DNA of 36,738 nucleotides from Lachnospiraceae bacterium (GTDB lineage Bacteria; Bacillota; Clostridia; Lachnospirales; Lachnospiraceae), in the NCBI GenBank assembly GCA_024692885.1, contig JAILLZ010000038.1:1-36738 (forward strand). Reading direction: 5' to 3'. The position numbers and the translations under genes were made by a program. Shown piece by piece: positions 33,252 to 36,738 of this stretch (positions are counted from its first letter, which is position 1; the number at the start of each line of letters is the position of its first letter). Below the pieces are notes generated by a model. That model was given only the letters and a program-made list of their open reading frames with translations. It did not search any database and was not told the DNA's origin.

Positions 33252-33300
33252 ACTATATAACTATTTCACATTTCTGTCAAATTATTACAATTTTATTACA
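33252..33300 (-). promoter_or_regulatory. LCP promoter with a consensus WalR-type box
   Basis: TTGACA (33275-33280) and TATAGT (33252-33257) are 17 bases apart, a near-perfect sigma-A promoter. Just upstream, at 33284-33300 on the minus strand, TGTAAT-AAAAT-TGTAAT matches the WalR consensus TGTWAH-N5-TGTWAH at every defined position. In addition an 18-base segment around the -35 box (33264-33281) recurs with two changes at 33230-33247, downstream of the start. Confidence 0.7.
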
Positions 33301-33331
33301 TAGTCTCCTGCATTCCTTTAAAAACGAGGGT

Positions 33332-34054
33332 TTAGCGGGATTTTTGCACATTTTTCTTTATAATCTCCCCAAGAAAAACCAGCCTGTTTTTAATCATTAC
33401 GGGAAGGCTGTTATGCCCGAAATCAGAGACATTTTCGTCATGTCTCCTGTACAAAAGAAGCTTGTTTTTTATAAAAATTGTATCACGGTATTTTATATCG
33501 CAGAGCACACCAATCCACCAGTCGTGCATCTCGATATTGTCCGGTATCGGAAGCACCATCTCCCTCACTTCGTTTGTAAAAGCCATGCAGCAACCCATGT
33601 ATCTGTTTTTGATCATGTTCCTCAAGAAGCCGCTGCCGCTTCCCCTGTATTCAAAAAAAGATGGCATTATCTCTTTCTTCAAATCCTCATTTACGACCTT
33701 TGCATCATGAACCACAAGATGCCTTCCCTCTTCAAGAAACGGAAGAACAACCGAAACTTTTTCATAGGTCCACACATCATCCTGATCTGCGAGAAAAATA
33801 TAATCTCCCGAGCATTCCTTGATGGCATTTCCAATGTTCTGCTTAATGCCCTTTCCGGGGCCCTTAACAATTTTAAGGCTCACATTTCCCGTGTCCATCT
33901 TTTCGATAACCGATAAAGTGTCATCAGTTGAGCCGTCGTCGGAAACCACTATCTCATCGCCGTCGCGAAGGTTCTGCAAGATACTGCCTATCTGTTCCTT
34001 TATGTACTTTTCACCATTGTAGGTGGCAACCGCCACGGAAATTCTTTTTTCCAT
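33332..34054 (-). CDS. Family 2 glycosyltransferase, rhamnosyltransferase-like
   Basis: A GT-A transferase of 240 residues, probably adding a sugar to a lipid-linked envelope polysaccharide on the inner face of the membrane. It shows AVATYNGEKYIKEQI, SDDGSTDD and the metal-binding LADQDDVW (about 91-98). MHDWW (about 174-178) and YRRHDENVS follow. It is shorter than the similar protein at 18279-19172, lacking most of the C-terminal region. Its ATG overlaps the previous stop by one base (TGATG), so it is coupled to the DUF1972 glycosyltransferase gene. Confidence 0.88.
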   Translation of the reverse strand: MEKRISVAVATYNGEKYIKEQIGSILQNLRDGDEIVVSDDGSTDDTLSVIEKMDTGNVSLKIVKGPGKGIKQNIGNAIKECSGDYIFLADQDDVWTYEKVSVVLPFLEEGRHLVVHDAKVVNEDLKKEIMPSFFEYRGSGSGFLRNMIKNRYMGCCMAFTNEVREMVLPIPDNIEMHDWWIGVLCDIKYRDTIFIKNKLLLYRRHDENVSDFGHNSLPVMIKNRLVFLGEIIKKNVQKSR

Positions 34055-35211
34055 CAGCTCAAAAATACCTTTTCGTAACTGTCGTTAATATAATCTACGG
34101 AATAGGCTTCGCTTATTCTTTTTCTTGCCCGCGCTCCGTAGTCTGCTATCTCACTTTCACCAAGCAGGTCTGCATTTTCTATAACACTTGCAAGATTTCC
34201 GGCTGTCTTGTCAAAATAAACAGCTGCGTTTTCTCCTACTTCCCTGTTAAATCCAACATCAAGAAGAATGTTTAAATCGGTCGATGCCAAAGCTTCGAGG
34301 AGTGAAGGATTGGTTCCTCCAACCTCGTGTCCGTGGATATATGCAAATGCTCCTCTTCTTATAGCAGAGAGCAGTTCCTTGTCATAAACCGTTCCAACGA
34401 ATTTTATCCTCTCGTCGCGGTCAAAACCGGTCTTCTCTTTCAAGTTTCTGTAAAACTCGTTTTCTTCCACATTTGTGACAATGGCAAGATTCTTAGTTGT
34501 TTTGGACTTCATGAATTCTTTTATCATGGTCTCGTAATTGTTTTCCGGAACGAATCTTCCCACTATGAGGTAGTATTCTTTTTCTTCGATTCCTTTTTCC
34601 TTGCACCAATCGGCATATTTGTTTTCAGTCTCCCGGTCATTTGTTTCTTCCGGGACCTCCGCGCCGTACGCTATGAAGCAGGTGTTTGGCTTGTATGCCC
34701 TGTAGGTGTCTCTTATGTATTTTTCAATATTTTTTGAGTCGCAAATCAAAAGGTCGGCATTTTTTACCATAAGCTTCTCGGAAAATCTCCAATATCTTCT
34801 GATAGCTTTATTCCACTTTGCTCTGAGCCACTCGTGCCCATCCGGATTTACATATACCTTTCCGCCGAGCTTTCTCATTTTGCTGTTCAACGCTCCGACA
34901 AAAGGTCCTATCCTGCAGGCAAGAATATAAATGATAGGTGAAGAAATATTGTGCTTTTTGATGTAGGAAAGACAGTATCTGTAGGCCGCTATGTCGTACC
35001 ATACCGCTTTCGCAGGCCCGATTTGCGGTACACGCAAAGTGAAGGTGTGTGCGCCGTTGTACTCACCTTCCCTGTCTTCGTCGCCCATGCAGGCAACATG
35101 GTATTTTATTTCTTCCGATTTTTTACCGGTCACAAGGGCATCGACAAAGGACTCAAATCCGCCGTATGATGCCGGAATCCCCTTGCTCCCGATTATAAAA
35201 ACATGTTTCAT
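34054..35211 (-). CDS. DUF1972/GT4 glycosyltransferase (Cps2T-like)
   Basis: A GT-B transferase of 385 residues resembling the beta-1,4-rhamnosyltransferase Cps2T/RfbP-type proteins with an N-terminal DUF1972 domain. The start IIGSKGIPASYGGFESFVD is the family signature. NPDGHEWLRAKWNK (about 128-141) and the C-terminal GT4 region with YLIVGRFVPENN and HGHEVGGTNPSLLEAL follow, the last carrying the donor-binding Glu. I start at 35211, where GGAAAG stands eight bases upstream. An in-frame start at 35259 would add a 16-residue tail that does not look like the family. The sugar specificity is inferred from relatives. Confidence 0.87.
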   Translation of the reverse strand: MKHVFIIGSKGIPASYGGFESFVDALVTGKKSEEIKYHVACMGDEDREGEYNGAHTFTLRVPQIGPAKAVWYDIAAYRYCLSYIKKHNISSPIIYILACRIGPFVGALNSKMRKLGGKVYVNPDGHEWLRAKWNKAIRRYWRFSEKLMVKNADLLICDSKNIEKYIRDTYRAYKPNTCFIAYGAEVPEETNDRETENKYADWCKEKGIEEKEYYLIVGRFVPENNYETMIKEFMKSKTTKNLAIVTNVEENEFYRNLKEKTGFDRDERIKFVGTVYDKELLSAIRRGAFAYIHGHEVGGTNPSLLEALASTDLNILLDVGFNREVGENAAVYFDKTAGNLASVIENADLLGESEIADYGARARKRISEAYSVDYINDSYEKVFLS

Positions 35212-35289
35212 TATTTTTTCTTTCCGATTATTAAAAATAGCCCCGAATTTTCCATACAATTTCCAATTGTTTTTTATTTGCCTTCATGT

Positions 35290-36738
35290 TTACCGCATGG
35301 AATAAGTCTTTCCGGCCTCAACTCTAAGGCTTGGCGAGTAAGCCGGATCGTAAGAAGCTATGCAACCTTTACACAACTCAAGGAAAAGCTTCTTCTGACT
35401 CGCATCTTCCCTTAAATCTTCGTGATACGCATTGCTTTTCACAGAATAAGTAACCTCAGGGTCAATGACAATCCTTCCGAACGCTCTCATTCTTAAGCAT
35501 GAAGCCATATCAAGGTATTTTCCTTTAAGGCCTTTATCTTCAAGTTCCTTGCGTATCTCAAGATATTTCGCATGAAACTCTTCTTTCCAAATGACTCCGT
35601 CAAACCTTACGGCGCTCACATCCTTAGGGATGACTCCATGCAAAAAGTATCCCTTGTAAACAGAAGGTATTCCTCCACAAAGATCTGCCACGTTTCCATC
35701 TTTATCGTAGGCAAGTCCCACCGAAACAACCTTGCCTCTTTCGTCAACCAGACGAGGTGCGACGGCTATAACGCCGTCGTGAGCCAAAATTTTTGCAAGA
35801 GATTTCTCATCCTCAGTTGAAAGGTCATTTGATGAATCGGCCGTAGAAACAACATATTTCACATTGGATAGCTCATCATACTCCACATGATAAACACCGA
35901 GATTCGTGGTTGTCGAAGCTTTTCCATGCTCTCCGATTGCAGAAAGATAATTCTCAATCGCTCTGCAGCCCGCATCGAAAGCATAAGATTTATTCTCACT
36001 GTGTCCCGCTGTAGAGCCCTCATGTATTCGCCAATGATATAAAATCTTCGGCACGTGGGTAGGCTTAGCACCTTCCTTTAGGCATCTCAACACAAAATCA
36101 TAGTCCTGAGCACCGTCAAAATCGTTGTTTAATCCGCCGGTCAAATCCACCAGATTTTTTGAAAACATGAGGAAATGACAGAAATAATTGTTTCTTCTGA
36201 CAAACTCCTCATTAAAATCAGGCTTGAAATGAGGCCTTGAATACTCGTAAGGCGCACCTGAAATCTTGTCCTCATCGGAATAAACGATAGCAAATTTTCT
36301 GTCTGCCTCGTCGTACTCCGAAATCTTTTTAACCATCTCAAAGAGAGCATTTGGTGTGATTATATCGTCGTGATCGATAAGAGCAACATACTCACCCATT
36401 GCCTTCTCAAATCCCTGGTTTGTGTTTATGCTTATTCCACCGTTTTTTTCGAGTTTGTAACGCTTTATGCGAAAATCATCATACGTCTCGCAAACAGTCT
36501 TTACCGCATCAGAAGCTGATGCATCCGCGAGAACCAATTCAAAATTACCATAGGTCTGCGCCAGAACTGAATCAATCAGTTCTCTTAAAAAAGCTTCAGG
36601 CGTCTCGTATGTCGGTACAACTATGCTGACCAAAGGCTTGAATGAGAGTTTTTCATATTCCTCTCTCTGTGATTCAAGTTCCTCCGCAGTCGGCATGAAT
36701 TTTACATATTCTGTTTTGTAAGAGAGCATCGGTGAAGT
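35290..36738 (-). CDS. Family 2 glycosyltransferase, N-terminally cut by the window
   Basis: A large GT-A transferase; at least 479 residues are present. The sequence TAEELESQREEYEKL, followed by SIVVPTYETPEAFLRE, is normally preceded by a further N-terminal domain of roughly 100 residues or more in this kind of wall-polysaccharide transferase. The frame is open to the window edge, and no ribosome site is seen before the ATG at 36729, so the real start is probably outside. Visible motifs are DHDDIITP, SDEDKIS, GAQDYDFVLR (about 204-213) and HWRIHEGST. It leads the glycosyltransferase operon in this window; the donor sugar is unknown. Confidence 0.85.
   Translation of the reverse strand, partial: TSPMLSYKTEYVKFMPTAEELESQREEYEKLSFKPLVSIVVPTYETPEAFLRELIDSVLAQTYGNFELVLADASASDAVKTVCETYDDFRIKRYKLEKNGGISINTNQGFEKAMGEYVALIDHDDIITPNALFEMVKKISEYDEADRKFAIVYSDEDKISGAPYEYSRPHFKPDFNEEFVRRNNYFCHFLMFSKNLVDLTGGLNNDFDGAQDYDFVLRCLKEGAKPTHVPKILYHWRIHEGSTAGHSENKSYAFDAGCRAIENYLSAIGEHGKASTTTNLGVYHVEYDELSNVKYVVSTADSSNDLSTEDEKSLAKILAHDGVIAVAPRLVDERGKVVSVGLAYDKDGNVADLCGGIPSVYKGYFLHGVIPKDVSAVRFDGVIWKEEFHAKYLEIRKELEDKGLKGKYLDMASCLRMRAFGRIVIDPEVTYSVKSNAYHEDLREDASQKKLFLELCKGCIASYDPAYSPSLRVEAGKTYSMR

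Overview
The window carries 28 recognisable protein genes, all read from the minus strand, so transcription runs from high to low coordinates. Gene content and style point to a Gram-positive anaerobe of the class Clostridia, most likely family Lachnospiraceae. The evidence is the Firmicutes block priA-def-fmt-yugP-rsmB-rlmN-prpC-prkC-rsgA-rpe, a PASTA kinase, DUF5685 next to a DnaJ-domain protein, and several exported proteins with long Glu-Thr linkers. I cannot fix the genus from sequence alone.

Envelope half (about 18.3-36.7 kb). It begins with three glycosyltransferases of the rhamnose-polysaccharide type (the first cut by the window edge) and an LCP wall-polymer ligase with its own strong promoter. 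A bidirectional-looking terminator separates this from an HtrA protease, a papain-like surface protease, carbamate kinase, a 1438-residue two-headed peptidoglycan hydrolase, a lipoprotein amidase, a DUF6077-type polytopic membrane protein and a membrane-anchored metallo-beta-lactamase-fold (MBL) protein. A further glycosyltransferase then shares a promoter with serS. The set looks like an envelope polysaccharide and peptidoglycan remodelling region.

Middle (13.2-16.9 kb). A small zinc-ribbon membrane protein, a DUF5685 protein and a DnaJ-domain protein are followed by pyrB-pyrI (aspartate carbamoyltransferase). The 263-bp gap before murE holds a consensus promoter, a C-rich stretch and a strong terminator hairpin, which together could be a small RNA gene or a murE leader.

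Housekeeping half (0.4-13.2 kb). murE and priA lead into one tightly packed operon: def, fmt, yugP, rsmB, rlmN, prpC, prkC, rsgA, rpe. Many of these genes overlap or are spaced by a few bases, and a clear intrinsic terminator ends the operon. The operon joins translation start and ribosome maturation to the PrpC/PrkC switch, which senses muropeptides. Beyond the terminator, bases 13-233 form a large imperfect palindrome with no gene.

The best leads are the 221-bp palindrome, the candidate small RNA before murE, and two 11-bp-periodic direct repeats resembling WalR boxes at the LCP and htrA promoters. Other leads are a dyad that brackets the arcC promoter, and the DUF6077 plus extracytoplasmic MBL pair of unknown function.
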